Positions 15,858 to 25,216 of a DNA stretch of 64,000 bases are shown here, in pieces; position 1 is the first letter of the stretch; each line of letters starts with the position of its first letter. Location of the stretch: the NCBI GenBank assembly GCA_965284365.1, contig OZ260079.1:1612001-1676000 (forward strand). The letters run 5' to 3'. This DNA comes from Phragmitibacter sp965284365 (GTDB lineage: Bacteria > Verrucomicrobiota > Verrucomicrobiia > Verrucomicrobiales > Verrucomicrobiaceae). A program made the position numbers and the translations under genes. The notes under the pieces were generated by a model. That model searched no databases. It saw nothing but the letters and a program-made list of their open reading frames with translations, and had not been told where the DNA came from.

Positions 15858-18764
15858 ATGGCTACTTCGTCTCCAGCCCCACCCGTCTCTGGGAAGCCAA
15901 CTCCTAGAAAAGCCGGGGCGGCCGCGCTGCCTCCACTGATGGAGGTGCACAACGCGCATGGCAGCTTATACGTTCCGGAACTCGATCTGTGGCTGGATCC
16001 GCACTTTCCGAAGGCGCGTGCCTTTGTGTCTCACGCCCATAGTGACCACTTTGCCCGGCATGAATGGACTCTCTGCACACCGGAGACGGATCGGCTTATC
16101 GCCAGCCGCTACGGAGAGATGCCTCCAGAGAAGGCGGCACTGGTTGCCTATGGCCAGAGCGTGGAGGATAGGGGGCACATCCTGAAACTGGTCCCTGCCG
16201 GGCACATCCATGGGTCGGCCATGCTGCACATCACGCGGAAGAGCGACGGAGCGACGCTTCTCTACACGGGAGATTTTAAGCTTCGCCCGGGCCTGACATG
16301 TGAACCGGCTGAGTTCCTACAGGCGGATACGCTGATCATGGAGACGACGTTCGGCCTGCCGAAATTTGTCTTCCCACCTCGAGTCAAGGTTATCGCCGAT
16401 ATGGTGGCCTTTGTGAAGGAGACCCTGGAGGATGGGGGCATACCGGTTTTGTTGGGCTATTCGCTGGGGAAGGCGCAGGAAATCCTGGCGGCACTGAAGG
16501 AAGCGGGCGTGCCTGTGATGCTGCATGATTCGGTGGCGAAGATGACGGAAGGCTGCACGCTACCGGATGGCACCTTTCCTGAATATGTACCATTTCGCGC
16601 GGACGGGGCTCGGGGTCATGCGCTGGTGTTTCCTCCCAATGGCGTAAAATCCACGGCCATTCGCAAGCTGAAGGTCTGCCGCACGGCGATGTTCAGCGGT
16701 TGGGCGCTCCTGCCGGGCGCGAAGTTCCGCTACCAGGTGGATGAGGTCTTCCCCATGAGCGATCACGCGGACTATCCGGAGCTCCTCCAAGCCGTGGAGT
16801 TGACCTCGCCGCGTCGGGTGCTCACCGTCCATGGCTATACCCGGGAGTTTGCGCGGGATCTACGGGAGCGAGGTTATGAGGCTTGGTCGTTAGTGGGACA
16901 GGATCAGTTGGAGCTTTCGCTGGCGGGGTCTTCTGCTGCCACTTCGTCTGCTTTGGCTTCGTCACCCACTTCGGAGATGCCGGCTGACGTGCTTCAGGAA
17001 GATGGTCCGGCGGCTTTGGGCAATGCTGCGCCGGAAACTTTTGCGGCTTGGGTGCAAGCCTGTGAGCGGGTGCTGGCAGAATCTTCCCGGCTGAAAAAGC
17101 GGGATGCCCTGGCGGCTTACCTCAGCAATGTGCCCGCCAGTGATCTGGCGCGGGCGGTGCGTTGGTTCTTTACGACGCTGGATGATCCTGCCGAGCAAGC
17201 TGCACCGTTGCAGATCGGATGGGCGGTGATACGGAGGACGCTTCTGGAAGTGAGCGGCCTGCCGGAGCAGGAGTATCGGGCCATCTCGCAGTCGCAGGCG
17301 GATTTGGGGCGTACTGCGTACTTAGTACTGCAACGAGCGGCTTTGACCGGAAGGATCAGTCCGCGGGAGGCGCCGTTTACGGTGGCGGAGATGGGCGTGA
17401 TTTTGCAGCAGTTGCGTGATGCTCGTGGGCCTGCGGCGAAAGCGGCATTGCTCAAAGAGACGCTAACTTTATTGCCACCGCTGGAGGGCAGCTACCTGGT
17501 GCGGCTCCTTTCGGGTGAACTGCGCATTGGGTCGCGGGAGGGGCTGGTGGAGGATGCGGTCGCGACAGCTTTTCAGAGCGATCCAACGGAGGTGCGGGAA
17601 GCGGCGATGCTCTGCGGCGACTTGGGACGGGCAGCGTTGCTTGCGGAACTTGGGAAACTGGACTCTGCACAGCCGACTTTGTTTGTGCCCATCAAGGTGA
17701 TGCTCGCGAGTCCGGAGGAAACGGCAGCGGATATCCTGGCCCGGCTTTCACCGGAGGGGAAGCCTGAGGCGGTGTGGCTCGAGGACAAGTTCGATGGCAT
17801 TCGGGCGCAACTGCACGCTTCGCCGGGAAGGGTGGAGATGTTCTCGCGAGATCTAAAGACGGTTACCGCGCAGTTTCCGGAGATCGCGCAAGCTGCTTTG
17901 GCTTTACAAGAGGACGTCATTTTTGATGGCGAGATCATCGCTTATGCAGAGCACAAGAAGCTGACGTTTCAGGATCTGCAGCACCGGTTGGGGCGGAAAG
18001 CTCAGGGTGATCTTTTTATCCCTTCGGACATCTCGGTGCATTATGTGGTTTTTGATCTCCTGTGGCACAAAGGCCGGGGGTTGCTGCGCGAGCCGCTGTC
18101 TGCACGCAGGACTTTGTTGGAGACGGTGGCGTTGCCTTCGCTGATCCGACGGATTGCGGTGAGCCGTGTGACTTCGGTGGAAGATATTGAGGCGGCGTTC
18201 CTGGCTTCAAGGCGCGCAGACCATGAGGGTCTCTTGGCGAAGGATGCGAACAGCTTTTATACGCCCGGTCGGCGCGGCAAGACCTGGCTGAAACTGAAGA
18301 AGGCTTTTGCGACGCTGGACTGTGTGGTGGTGAAAGCAGAGCAAGGGCATGGCAAACGCAGCCATGTGTTGAGTGACTACACGTTTGCCGTGCGTGATGA
18401 GGAGAGTGGGGAACTGCGTGTGATTGGGAAAGCTTATTCGGGTCTGACGGATGTCGAGATCGAGGAACTAACAGAACACTTCACCGAACGGACGCTTAGT
18501 AAGCGCGGACACGTGAGGACAGTTATTCCTGATATTGTCTTGGAGATCGCTTTTGATTCGATCCAGCCGAGCACTCGGCATAACAGTGGTCTGTCTCTCC
18601 GCTTCCCTCGGATCAAAGCAATCCGGAGGGATAAGACGCCTGAGGAGATCGACACGCTGGCTTATGCGCAACGATTGGCGGGAGTGGGTGTAGAGCTTGG
18701 GCCCGGTGCAGACGTTACACACCAAATGCCCAGCGACCTACCGTCCACATCAGAAGCGGAATAA
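15858..18764 (+). CDS. fusion: MBL-fold ligase-associated exonuclease + ATP-dependent DNA ligase
   Basis: 968 residues in one uninterrupted frame. Residues about 25-345 form a beta-CASP/MBL nuclease domain: VSHAHSDHFARH with His59, His61, Asp63 and His64, then GHIHGSAML, YTGDFKLRPG and SDHADYPELL. A Ser/Ala-rich linker (about 345-385) joins it to an ATP-dependent DNA ligase. The ligase has an N-terminal DNA-binding domain (385-610), the nucleotidyl-transfer motif EDKFDGIR with Lys644 as the AMP-accepting residue, DGEIIAY, VFDLLW, EGLLAKD and TWLKLKK, then an OB domain ending near FPRIKAIRRDK. In most genomes these two are separate neighbouring genes, with a DEXH helicase and a phosphoesterase; neither is present here. 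The role is presumably DNA repair. The 3' end overlaps the convergent SLC13 gene by 50 bases. The 245-base upstream spacer (15613-15857) is a divergent promoter region. Confidence 0.92.
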   Translation: MATSSPAPPVSGKPTPRKAGAAALPPLMEVHNAHGSLYVPELDLWLDPHFPKARAFVSHAHSDHFARHEWTLCTPETDRLIASRYGEMPPEKAALVAYGQSVEDRGHILKLVPAGHIHGSAMLHITRKSDGATLLYTGDFKLRPGLTCEPAEFLQADTLIMETTFGLPKFVFPPRVKVIADMVAFVKETLEDGGIPVLLGYSLGKAQEILAALKEAGVPVMLHDSVAKMTEGCTLPDGTFPEYVPFRADGARGHALVFPPNGVKSTAIRKLKVCRTAMFSGWALLPGAKFRYQVDEVFPMSDHADYPELLQAVELTSPRRVLTVHGYTREFARDLRERGYEAWSLVGQDQLELSLAGSSAATSSALASSPTSEMPADVLQEDGPAALGNAAPETFAAWVQACERVLAESSRLKKRDALAAYLSNVPASDLARAVRWFFTTLDDPAEQAAPLQIGWAVIRRTLLEVSGLPEQEYRAISQSQADLGRTAYLVLQRAALTGRISPREAPFTVAEMGVILQQLRDARGPAAKAALLKETLTLLPPLEGSYLVRLLSGELRIGSREGLVEDAVATAFQSDPTEVREAAMLCGDLGRAALLAELGKLDSAQPTLFVPIKVMLASPEETAADILARLSPEGKPEAVWLEDKFDGIRAQLHASPGRVEMFSRDLKTVTAQFPEIAQAALALQEDVIFDGEIIAYAEHKKLTFQDLQHRLGRKAQGDLFIPSDISVHYVVFDLLWHKGRGLLREPLSARRTLLETVALPSLIRRIAVSRVTSVEDIEAAFLASRRADHEGLLAKDANSFYTPGRRGKTWLKLKKAFATLDCVVVKAEQGHGKRSHVLSDYTFAVRDEESGELRVIGKAYSGLTDVEIEELTEHFTERTLSKRGHVRTVIPDIVLEIAFDSIQPSTRHNSGLSLRFPRIKAIRRDKTPEEIDTLAYAQRLAGVGVELGPGADVTHQMPSDLPSTSEAE

Positions 18765-20241
18765 GGAGCGCGAACAAGAGGTCTACCCATAGGCCTGCTT
18801 TCACCATGCGCGGCAGGCTGACTAGTCCGGAGCCATAGGCGATGGCATTGGGCGGAGTGCCAACGGGCAGGGCGAAGTCGGCGCTGGCGGCAATAGCTAC
18901 GGGGATGCACAGCAGCAGGGCGGGTTGATTGATGCCGACGGCCAACGCGCCGATGACGGGAAGGAAAGCGGTGGTGGTGGCGGTGTTGCTGGTCAATGCG
19001 GTTGCCACGATCATGACTGCTACCACGAGGAAGACGATGCCAAGTGCTGGCCAGCTCGCCATGCCTCCCAGTCCGACGGCCATGGCTTTGACGAGGCCGC
19101 TCTTTTCAATAGCGCCGGCCAGGCTGAGACCGCCACCGAATAAGACCAAGACATCCCATGGCATTTTTTTGAGGCAGTCCCAGTCCTGGACGAAGACGCC
19201 TTTCTTCAAATCGACCGGGATGAAGAAGAGCAGGGCAGCGGCGCCCATGGCGATGACTTCATCTGTGACGAGTGCACCCAAGGGCCAGTTTGCGCCGGCG
19301 ATCTTCGGGGCTTCCGCTTTCCAGGCTTCCCGGGAAACCCAGAGGACAATGGCCAGGAGGAATGCGCCTGTCACGACCCACTCGGGAAATGTGATGCGAC
19401 CCAGCTTCGAACGTTCCGCTGCGATCTCTTCTTTGACGCCAGGAATGGGTTCGTTCGATACTTTGAAACTAAGCCGGGTGAGGATGAATTGCACCGCCGG
19501 CACGGATAACAGAATCAAGGGAATACCGATCAACATGTATTGGCCGAAGCCGATCGAATAGCCGTGGGCCTTTTCCATGTAGGCTTTGAGGATCGCATTG
19601 GGAGGTGTGCCGATGAGGGTCCCCATGCCCCCGATGTTCGCGCCGTAAGCGATGGCCAGAACCAGCGCGGCGCCGAACTCTGCCTTTCCTGGAAAATCCG
19701 GCCTAGCTTTCAGCAGGGCGAAGACGCTGACGCCGATAGGAAGAAGCATCACTGCCGTGGCGGAATTGCTTGTCCACATGCTGAGGAACGAAGCCGTCAC
19801 CAGGAAGCCGAGAACCAGCGCGCGCGGCTGGGTGCCGACCTTGCTGATAATGCCCAGGGCAAGCCGGCGATGTAGGTTCCACCGTTCCATGGCGAGGGAG
19901 AGAATGAATCCACCCATGAAGAGATAGATGATGGGATCGGCATAGGGCGCGGCGGCTTCCTTGATGGGCATGATGCCGAGGATGGGGAGGAGCACCATCG
20001 GCAGCAGGGCGGTTGCGGGAATCGGGATGGCTTCCGTCACCCACATGGTGGCCATGGTGATGGCGAGCAGTGCCACTTTCGAGGCTGCGGGATTTAAGCC
20101 GAATACAGGCGGTGCGAGGAAAGTCGCCAGAAGCAATAATACGCCCAGGATCAGGCCGATGCGTTGGCGTGCTCCATAGCCGCCTTCGAGCAGATTGCCT
20201 TCTTCATCGATTATTGGCCCGCCCGGCGCTGGTTCACTCAT
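18715..20241 (-). CDS. SLC13/DASS family anion:sodium symporter
   Basis: 508 residues, 11 or more membrane segments. The family signature SNT/SNS motifs occur twice: TSNSATAVMLLP in the first half and TSNTATTTAFLPVIGA in the second. GANIGGMGTLIGTPPNA and LPVGTPPNAIAYGSG are the matching re-entrant loop segments. Members import dicarboxylates, citrate or sulfate with sodium; the substrate cannot be told. The ATG at 20241 (SEPAPGGPIIDEE) was chosen; the open frame upstream lacks family character and would cross the divergent promoter shared with the beta-helix gene. The 3' end overlaps the ligase fusion gene by 50 bases, tail to tail. Confidence 0.9.
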   Translation of the reverse strand: MSEPAPGGPIIDEEGNLLEGGYGARQRIGLILGVLLLLATFLAPPVFGLNPAASKVALLAITMATMWVTEAIPIPATALLPMVLLPILGIMPIKEAAAPYADPIIYLFMGGFILSLAMERWNLHRRLALGIISKVGTQPRALVLGFLVTASFLSMWTSNSATAVMLLPIGVSVFALLKARPDFPGKAEFGAALVLAIAYGANIGGMGTLIGTPPNAILKAYMEKAHGYSIGFGQYMLIGIPLILLSVPAVQFILTRLSFKVSNEPIPGVKEEIAAERSKLGRITFPEWVVTGAFLLAIVLWVSREAWKAEAPKIAGANWPLGALVTDEVIAMGAAALLFFIPVDLKKGVFVQDWDCLKKMPWDVLVLFGGGLSLAGAIEKSGLVKAMAVGLGGMASWPALGIVFLVVAVMIVATALTSNTATTTAFLPVIGALAVGINQPALLLCIPVAIAASADFALPVGTPPNAIAYGSGLVSLPRMVKAGLWVDLLFALLIPLLMWTVGRWAFGV

Positions 20242-20312
20242 GGGCACGATGCTGACAAAAAAGGTTCGCAAGTCAATGCGGCAAAGTCGTACTTTGTGAA
20301 CTGTCACACACC

Positions 20313-21563
20313 ATGAACACCCAACAAGCCATGAAGCCACCGTGTCTGCTGGTCATCGCGATCGCCTTTGCTCTCCTAGGTCTTCCGGCCTTTGGGCAGG
20401 ATGAAGCGGCGCTGCAAAAGTTCATTGATGAAGCGATTGCTGCCGGGGGTGGTGAGGTCGTCATCCCGCCGGGTGAATACATCATCAGCAAAGGCTTGGT
20501 TATCAAGGACGCCAAGAACCTGAAGCTCGCTGGAATCGATGGCGAACGCACCGTGCTGCGGCTGGCTCCGCTGGCCTATGCGCGAAGCGGAAGCGCTGTC
20601 ATCCCCGCTGGTGCACGTGAAATCCCGGTTAGCAAATCGCAGAATTTGAAAGTGGGTGAGCAACTGCACATAGAGTCCGATGGGGATGTGGACTCCTTTA
20701 CCAACAAGCCCAAGCCGTATCATCTGGCGGTTCTGAAGCAGGTCACGACAGGCAAACTCATTCTGCAGGAGCCGCTGAAGCACCCGGTTCCGGCCAATAC
20801 CCTTATTCGCCATGCCGATGCGCCCAATATCATACAGCTTCGCGGGGCGTGTGAAGGGGTGCTGATTCGCAAGCTCACACTCGATGGTGGCAAGACCGCG
20901 AAGGATCCGGCTTTGCGAGGCCATGCGCAACTTTGCGGCATCTTCGCCAGCGGGCTGTATACTTATGAAAAGGGACCGACGGGGCCTCCGATCAAAGGGC
21001 TTCGTGTTGAAGACTGCATCATCCAGAACTGCTTTGGCCGCGGCATCATCCTTTATAGTACCGAGGGTGTGGCGGTAGAGCGCTGCACCATCATGGACAC
21101 TCATGATGAAGGTCTTGGCTTTGATCACTTCACCACGAAGGCGACTGCGAAGAACAATCACTTCGCCCGCTGCCTGACGGGCATTGAAATGAATGATGCC
21201 AATGACTGCGTGGTGGAGGCGAATGAGTTCCGGGACAGCGGCACGGGGATCCATATCTGGCGCTGGTGCAAAATGGAGGATCTGAACCGGCGCAATATCG
21301 TGCGGAACAATCTTTTCCTTCGGACGACGGGTAACGGCATTCAGCTTGGCAAAGGCACGCAGGACAACGAAGTCTCAGGAAATGAGTTCGATGGTTGCGG
21401 ACGCAATGGGATCAGCGTGTCCGGATCGAACCAGCGTATTCTTCGCAATGAATTTACCAATGTGCAGCTGAAGCCCGTGCAGATCAATGAAGGCACGCAT
21501 GAGGTGAAGGAGAACCGTCCCAGCCAGGCAAACGTCACTTCAGGTGGTGCGGCGCCAAAGTGA
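20313..21563 (+). CDS. secreted right-handed parallel beta-helix protein
   Basis: 416 residues. A signal peptide (about residues 1-29, ending LPAFGQ) is followed by a pectate-lyase-like opening (EAALQKFIDEAIAAGGGEVVIPPGEY). From residue 165 onward repeats such as GRGIILYSTEGVAVERCTI, TGIEMNDANDCVVEANEF, TGNGIQLGKGTQDNEVSGNEF and NGISVSGSNQRILRNEF give the coil pattern of a right-handed beta-helix. The family includes polysaccharide lyases and glycoside hydrolases; catalytic residues cannot be assigned. The start could also be the Met at 20331. The gene is divergent from the SLC13 gene (71-base gap) and its end overlaps comEC by 29 bases, tail to tail. Confidence 0.85.
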   Translation: MNTQQAMKPPCLLVIAIAFALLGLPAFGQDEAALQKFIDEAIAAGGGEVVIPPGEYIISKGLVIKDAKNLKLAGIDGERTVLRLAPLAYARSGSAVIPAGAREIPVSKSQNLKVGEQLHIESDGDVDSFTNKPKPYHLAVLKQVTTGKLILQEPLKHPVPANTLIRHADAPNIIQLRGACEGVLIRKLTLDGGKTAKDPALRGHAQLCGIFASGLYTYEKGPTGPPIKGLRVEDCIIQNCFGRGIILYSTEGVAVERCTIMDTHDEGLGFDHFTTKATAKNNHFARCLTGIEMNDANDCVVEANEFRDSGTGIHIWRWCKMEDLNRRNIVRNNLFLRTTGNGIQLGKGTQDNEVSGNEFDGCGRNGISVSGSNQRILRNEFTNVQLKPVQINEGTHEVKENRPSQANVTSGGAAPK

Positions 21564-23880
21564 TGGGCTGTGTGTCTCCGCGGAAAGGAAGGATCTCAAG
21601 ACGGTCCTCCCAAAAGCGCAGGGTCACTGCACCCGTTTGGCTTTGATCCAGAAGCTGAATGTGCATGGCCTCGCAGGTCTGCTTTAGAGCCTCCGGGAGT
21701 TTTTCATCCGCCGGGAAATCCTGGTTGGATGAAATGATGAGGCGCGGCTGAACTGCCATGAGGAATTCGGGCAGCATGGAGTAGTCGCCATCGTGGTGAT
21801 TCTTTATGATCACATCACAACGGAGGTCTTCTTCGCTGAATGTGTCCAGCAAGCTCTTCTCGGCGACAAAGCCTGCGTCATTGCACCAGAGCACACGATA
21901 GCCGCCGATATCCAGACGCATCACTAGCGTATGGTCGTTCGCGCGACCCTGCCAGAATTTTGCTGGCGGGTAGAGAACGGTGGCGGTGGCTGGGAATGTT
22001 GGGTCAACGGACAGGTTAAGCAGGGCTCTTTCCGCCAACAAGGTTGCTGGTGCCGCTTTGGCATCATCCTTCGTTTTGGTCGTGGTCTTCCGCCAGGGCG
22101 TCGACGGTGGGGCATAGATCTGCCTTGATGATCGCTCCATAAGCAGATCGCCCAAGGCTCCACGGTGCTCCGCATCGCCATGGCTCAGGACGATGCCCTC
22201 CAGACCCCTGACACCGCGATGCTTGAGGTAAGCTCCGAGGTAAAACGGGTACGGGTTCTTTGGGCCTACATCCAGCAACCAATGCTTGTCTCCGATGCGC
22301 ACATGATTGGCAGCGCCTCCGCCCGGCAAACGCAGCGCCGTTATTTCTGCGGGAGGGTGCGGCGGCAATTCGGGGATGTGGATGTTGCCGTAGGGGAGGC
22401 CGGAGAACATCTGTGCCGCCGCGACGGTCAGTTTGGCCAAAGCGAAGTTGGCATTGCTGAAAAGAAGCTGAGCCGGGGTGAAATAGACCGCTCCGGTCAC
22501 CACCGTAAGGATCGCGGTGAAGAGCATGGCGAATGACAGCGGCACCAGGACGACATTTGCGACAAGGGAGACGGGAGTGAAGAGCCGGAAGTTCCAGAAG
22601 ATCAGCAGCAGGCTTCCCAACATGGCGGCGCCGGAAACGGCGAAGGAACCCCAGACGTGCCGCCGGAGCCAATAGAACCGTCTTTGCCAGGCCGAGAGTA
22701 ACGTCTTCGGCAGGAATGGATCAGGCTCGACCCACTTTGGCCGACGCTTCTCAATGAACGGCATTAATAGCGCAATCGCTCCCAGCACGGCAAAAGAGAG
22801 TTGGAAGCCGACGGAGTAGAGCTGATTCGTGTCGATCAGCAACAAGACCAGCGCGGCCGCGCCGAGGCTGTTGAACAGATCGCTTCTGCGGTCGAAGACA
22901 GCGCCGCTCAGGAAGATGGCGGCCATCAAAGCTGCTCGGATGGCGGAGGGGGGTGATCCCGCGGCGAAGGCATAGCCGAAGAGCAACGGTAATAAGATAA
23001 GCAACAAAGGGCCTCGCGGGAGGCCAAAGGGGATCAGGAAAGCCCAGAAGACGGTACCAACCATGACCACATGCAGACCGCTCACGGAAAAAATGTGCAG
23101 CGTGCCACTATTCCGAAAAGGCTCCTGCATAGCTGGGGGCGCGTTCTCGGTAGCTCCCAATGCCATCGCCAGGATCACCGCCAATTCGTCAGGAGCGTCG
23201 GCGAGGTCGTGGCTTAAGAGCCCGATCATCCTCTCTCTTGCCCATCGGGAGGCGCTCGTGACGGTGGATCCCAAGTCCCAGCCAGCTTCTCGCACACAGA
23301 TGGCTTCACGGCTGAAGAGGTTTGCCACCAACCCTAGGCGCATGAGATAGCGGCGTTGATCGAACTGCCCCGGGTTGTCGACCACGTCTGGAAGGTTCAA
23401 CTGGCCCGTGATGCGATACTCCCCTGCCGGCCAGGCCTTATCCTTCCCGCTGATTACCTTAATATAGGTAATGCCTTCCCAGACGATGCCCAGATGGGTC
23501 GCCTCGATACGCGTCGCACGGAGGAGGGCCTCACCCGGATCCGTGCCTGACAGGTCGCGCCGCAGGGAATGCACGATCTGTCCGCTCGCGGTGATATGCG
23601 CTCCCTGAGGATGGGTTAACAGCCAGACTCTGAGAGGATGCTCGCGGGTCTGTTGCAGCGTCCCGTGATGCAGTGCTGCGAAGATCAGCGCGATCACCGG
23701 GCAAGCCCAGATGCCATTTCTCTGCCAGTAAAGCAGCGCTCCGAACAGCAACGCTCCTGCTGTCATCCAACCAGCGGAGGTCCAGGCCAACGGCAGATGC
23801 TCTGCAGCCAGAACGCCAAAAACCGCTGCGAGAGACAGCCAAGCGAGCGGCCTTCGCTTCCCCCAGGCACGCCACCGCAT
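21535..23880 (-). CDS. comEC: ComEC/Rec2 family DNA-uptake channel
   Basis: 781 residues with all three parts of the family. These are an N-terminal DUF4131 region with short membrane segments (about 1-220), the Competence domain (about 230-500; FSVSGLHVVMVGTVFWAF and AGSPPSAIRAALMAAIF are typical), and a C-terminal metallo-beta-lactamase domain with VLSHGDAEHRGALGDL giving the HxDxxH site. ComEC carries single-stranded DNA across the inner membrane in natural transformation, and the intact MBL domain suggests a nuclease role. No other competence gene is in the window. It is probably transcribed with the TPR membrane gene just upstream (35-base gap). Confidence 0.93.
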   Translation of the reverse strand: MRWRAWGKRRPLAWLSLAAVFGVLAAEHLPLAWTSAGWMTAGALLFGALLYWQRNGIWACPVIALIFAALHHGTLQQTREHPLRVWLLTHPQGAHITASGQIVHSLRRDLSGTDPGEALLRATRIEATHLGIVWEGITYIKVISGKDKAWPAGEYRITGQLNLPDVVDNPGQFDQRRYLMRLGLVANLFSREAICVREAGWDLGSTVTSASRWARERMIGLLSHDLADAPDELAVILAMALGATENAPPAMQEPFRNSGTLHIFSVSGLHVVMVGTVFWAFLIPFGLPRGPLLLILLPLLFGYAFAAGSPPSAIRAALMAAIFLSGAVFDRRSDLFNSLGAAALVLLLIDTNQLYSVGFQLSFAVLGAIALLMPFIEKRRPKWVEPDPFLPKTLLSAWQRRFYWLRRHVWGSFAVSGAAMLGSLLLIFWNFRLFTPVSLVANVVLVPLSFAMLFTAILTVVTGAVYFTPAQLLFSNANFALAKLTVAAAQMFSGLPYGNIHIPELPPHPPAEITALRLPGGGAANHVRIGDKHWLLDVGPKNPYPFYLGAYLKHRGVRGLEGIVLSHGDAEHRGALGDLLMERSSRQIYAPPSTPWRKTTTKTKDDAKAAPATLLAERALLNLSVDPTFPATATVLYPPAKFWQGRANDHTLVMRLDIGGYRVLWCNDAGFVAEKSLLDTFSEEDLRCDVIIKNHHDGDYSMLPEFLMAVQPRLIISSNQDFPADEKLPEALKQTCEAMHIQLLDQSQTGAVTLRFWEDRLEILPFRGDTQPITLAPHHLK

Positions 23881-23915
23881 GATGGATGAATTGAAAAGAA
23901 TGGAGACGACTCTTA

Positions 23916-24569
23916 TTACGCAGAGGGCCCCTGACCCTGGGCAGCCCGTTGGGCTTGCAACAACTTGAATTCCTGTTGCTCCAGTTCGTTGATCTTGTGC
24001 TTCGCGTTGGCGCTATGCCGAGTTCCTGGGAAATTACCGACGATCTGCTCCAGAATGTCTTTTGCTTCCTCGTAGTCCTTCTGGTGCGTATGCACGTCCA
24101 CGATGCGGAACATGAGAAACGCCGCGTCATCTTCTGTCCACTCCCGTGCTTCAAGGCGTTGCTGCAAAAAGGCGATGGCATGCAAAGGCTCGTCCAGCCG
24201 CTCCGAGTAGATTTTAGCGATTTCGGAGATCGGGTAGGTGTCTTCTGGTTTCTCTTCGATGGCCTTCTGATACTCCTGGATCGCCCCTTCGTAATCACCT
24301 GCCGCGACTTTGGCCGCAGCTTTCATGCTCTGATCCGGCGCCGCGACCTCGCCTGAAGAGTACATCATGGTACCCATGGCATCCCCCATCTTCGGTAGAA
24401 TCACCAAAACAAAAAAGATTCCCCCTGCTACGGCCAGCACGATGATGGAGACCAAGGGGTAGACCGGATTTTCCTGCCAAGCCGGGCTATTCCATTTGGA
24501 CATGACGTACAACACCGCCAGTGCGAAAAGCCCGGCAAGACAGATATTAACAAGGGTGCGTGAACTCAT
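23916..24569 (-). CDS. membrane-anchored tetratricopeptide-like protein
   Basis: 217 residues, not a named family. Two N-terminal membrane segments (about 8-24 and 38-60) are followed by a helical soluble part with TPR-like spacing (AAGDYEGAIQEYQKAIEEKP, ISEIAKIYSERLDEPLHAIAFLQQRL, YEEAKDILEQIVGNFPGTRHSANAKHKI). The tail is Gln/Ala-rich. The two-helix anchor plus TPR suggests a scaffold at the inner membrane, but the role is unknown. It lies 35 bases upstream of comEC on the same strand and may share its transcript. Confidence 0.8.
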   Translation of the reverse strand: MSSRTLVNICLAGLFALAVLYVMSKWNSPAWQENPVYPLVSIIVLAVAGGIFFVLVILPKMGDAMGTMMYSSGEVAAPDQSMKAAAKVAAGDYEGAIQEYQKAIEEKPEDTYPISEIAKIYSERLDEPLHAIAFLQQRLEAREWTEDDAAFLMFRIVDVHTHQKDYEEAKDILEQIVGNFPGTRHSANAKHKINELEQQEFKLLQAQRAAQGQGPSA

Positions 24570-25049
24570 AAAGCGCGTGTGGCTGAAGTTGGCTTTGGGT
24601 TCTTTAAACGTTAATCAAAGCTTCACTCGTGTGTGAAGAAAAGAATGAATTAATGGCGTAAAGCGTTTTTCTTGAATGGAAATATTGCTTATTGGAACCC
24701 ATTACATCAGCAGATAACTTTTTAAATTTTTGCTGTTTTGGAGGAAGGGTACCGGGCGATCGTCCAGTTTTTTTAGGTATCAGATCGTTTAAGTGGACCT
24801 TTTTAGGCTGCTCACCCGGCCATTAACGCTGGTATTAGAGACCTCTAATTAGGCCGCTTATTGGTCCTAATATCTTGCCCTTCTGAAGGGTCTCGCCCTC
24901 GGCACTCTGGTCATATTTGCGCCGCATGAATGATCGCTTGCATTGTAAAGCTAATGTGATTGTATGCGCTTCTGCGAAAGATCGGCTGATTATAAGAATT
25001 TCTTGCTGGTTCGATTTTTCTAAGAATAACGCTTTTTTAACAATGTTTA

Positions 25050-25068
25050 GATAATTATAAAAATTATC
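25050..25068. repeat. perfect 7-bp inverted repeat upstream of the tRNA promoter
   Basis: GATAATT (25050-25056), 5-base spacer, AATTATC (25062-25068). It ends just before the putative -35 element of the tRNA-Gly gene, a position where a DNA-binding regulator could act; this is inference. Confidence 0.4.
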
Positions 25069-25097
25069 TTGAAATTATTGTTATTAGGGCGTTAATT
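25069..25097 (+). promoter_or_regulatory. putative sigma70-type promoter of tRNA-Gly and possibly the export operon
   Basis: TTGAAA at 25069-25074, a 17-base spacer, then TTAATT at 25092-25097, which is 11 bases before the tRNA. The -10 match is weak; spacing and position support it. Confidence 0.35.
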
Positions 25098-25108
25098 CTC
25101 ATAACTGT

Positions 25109-25182
25109 GCGGGCATAGCATAGTGGTAATGCTCCAGCCTTCCAAGCTGGACAGACGGGTTCGATTCCCGTTGCCCGCTCCA
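25109..25182 (+). tRNA. tRNA-Gly (anticodon TCC)
   Basis: Full cloverleaf in 74 bases including the encoded CCA. The acceptor stem GCGGGCA pairs with TGCCCGC, the anticodon stem CCAGC/GCTGG encloses the loop CTTCCAA (anticodon TCC, reads GGA), and the T stem ACGGG/CCCGT encloses TTCGATT. The discriminator is T. A small hairpin GCCTTG-AAACT-CAAGGC follows at 25185-25201, without a U tract. The first gene of the polysaccharide-export operon begins 34 bases downstream, so the tRNA may be cut from a longer transcript. Confidence 0.95.
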
Positions 25183-25216
25183 AGGCCTTGAAACTCAAGG
25201 CTCTAGAACCAGCAAT

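Larger units (their letters stand above)
24570..25108. other. AT-rich 539-base spacer without genes
   Basis: This stretch is plainly richer in A and T than its surroundings, with runs such as ttttttaggtat and attataaaaattatc. I find no convincing coding frame; a 42-codon ORF at 24926-25054 has no support. It separates the leftward comEC unit from the rightward tRNA/polysaccharide-export unit and so must hold promoters for both. Confidence 0.6.

Noticed and set aside
24926..25054. 42-codon frame in the AT-rich spacer before the tRNA
   Set aside because: No signal, motif or ribosome-binding site; codon use does not resemble its neighbours.
25185..25201. Hairpin after tRNA-Gly as a terminator
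   Set aside because: Six-base stem and no U tract; it more likely marks a processing or pause site.
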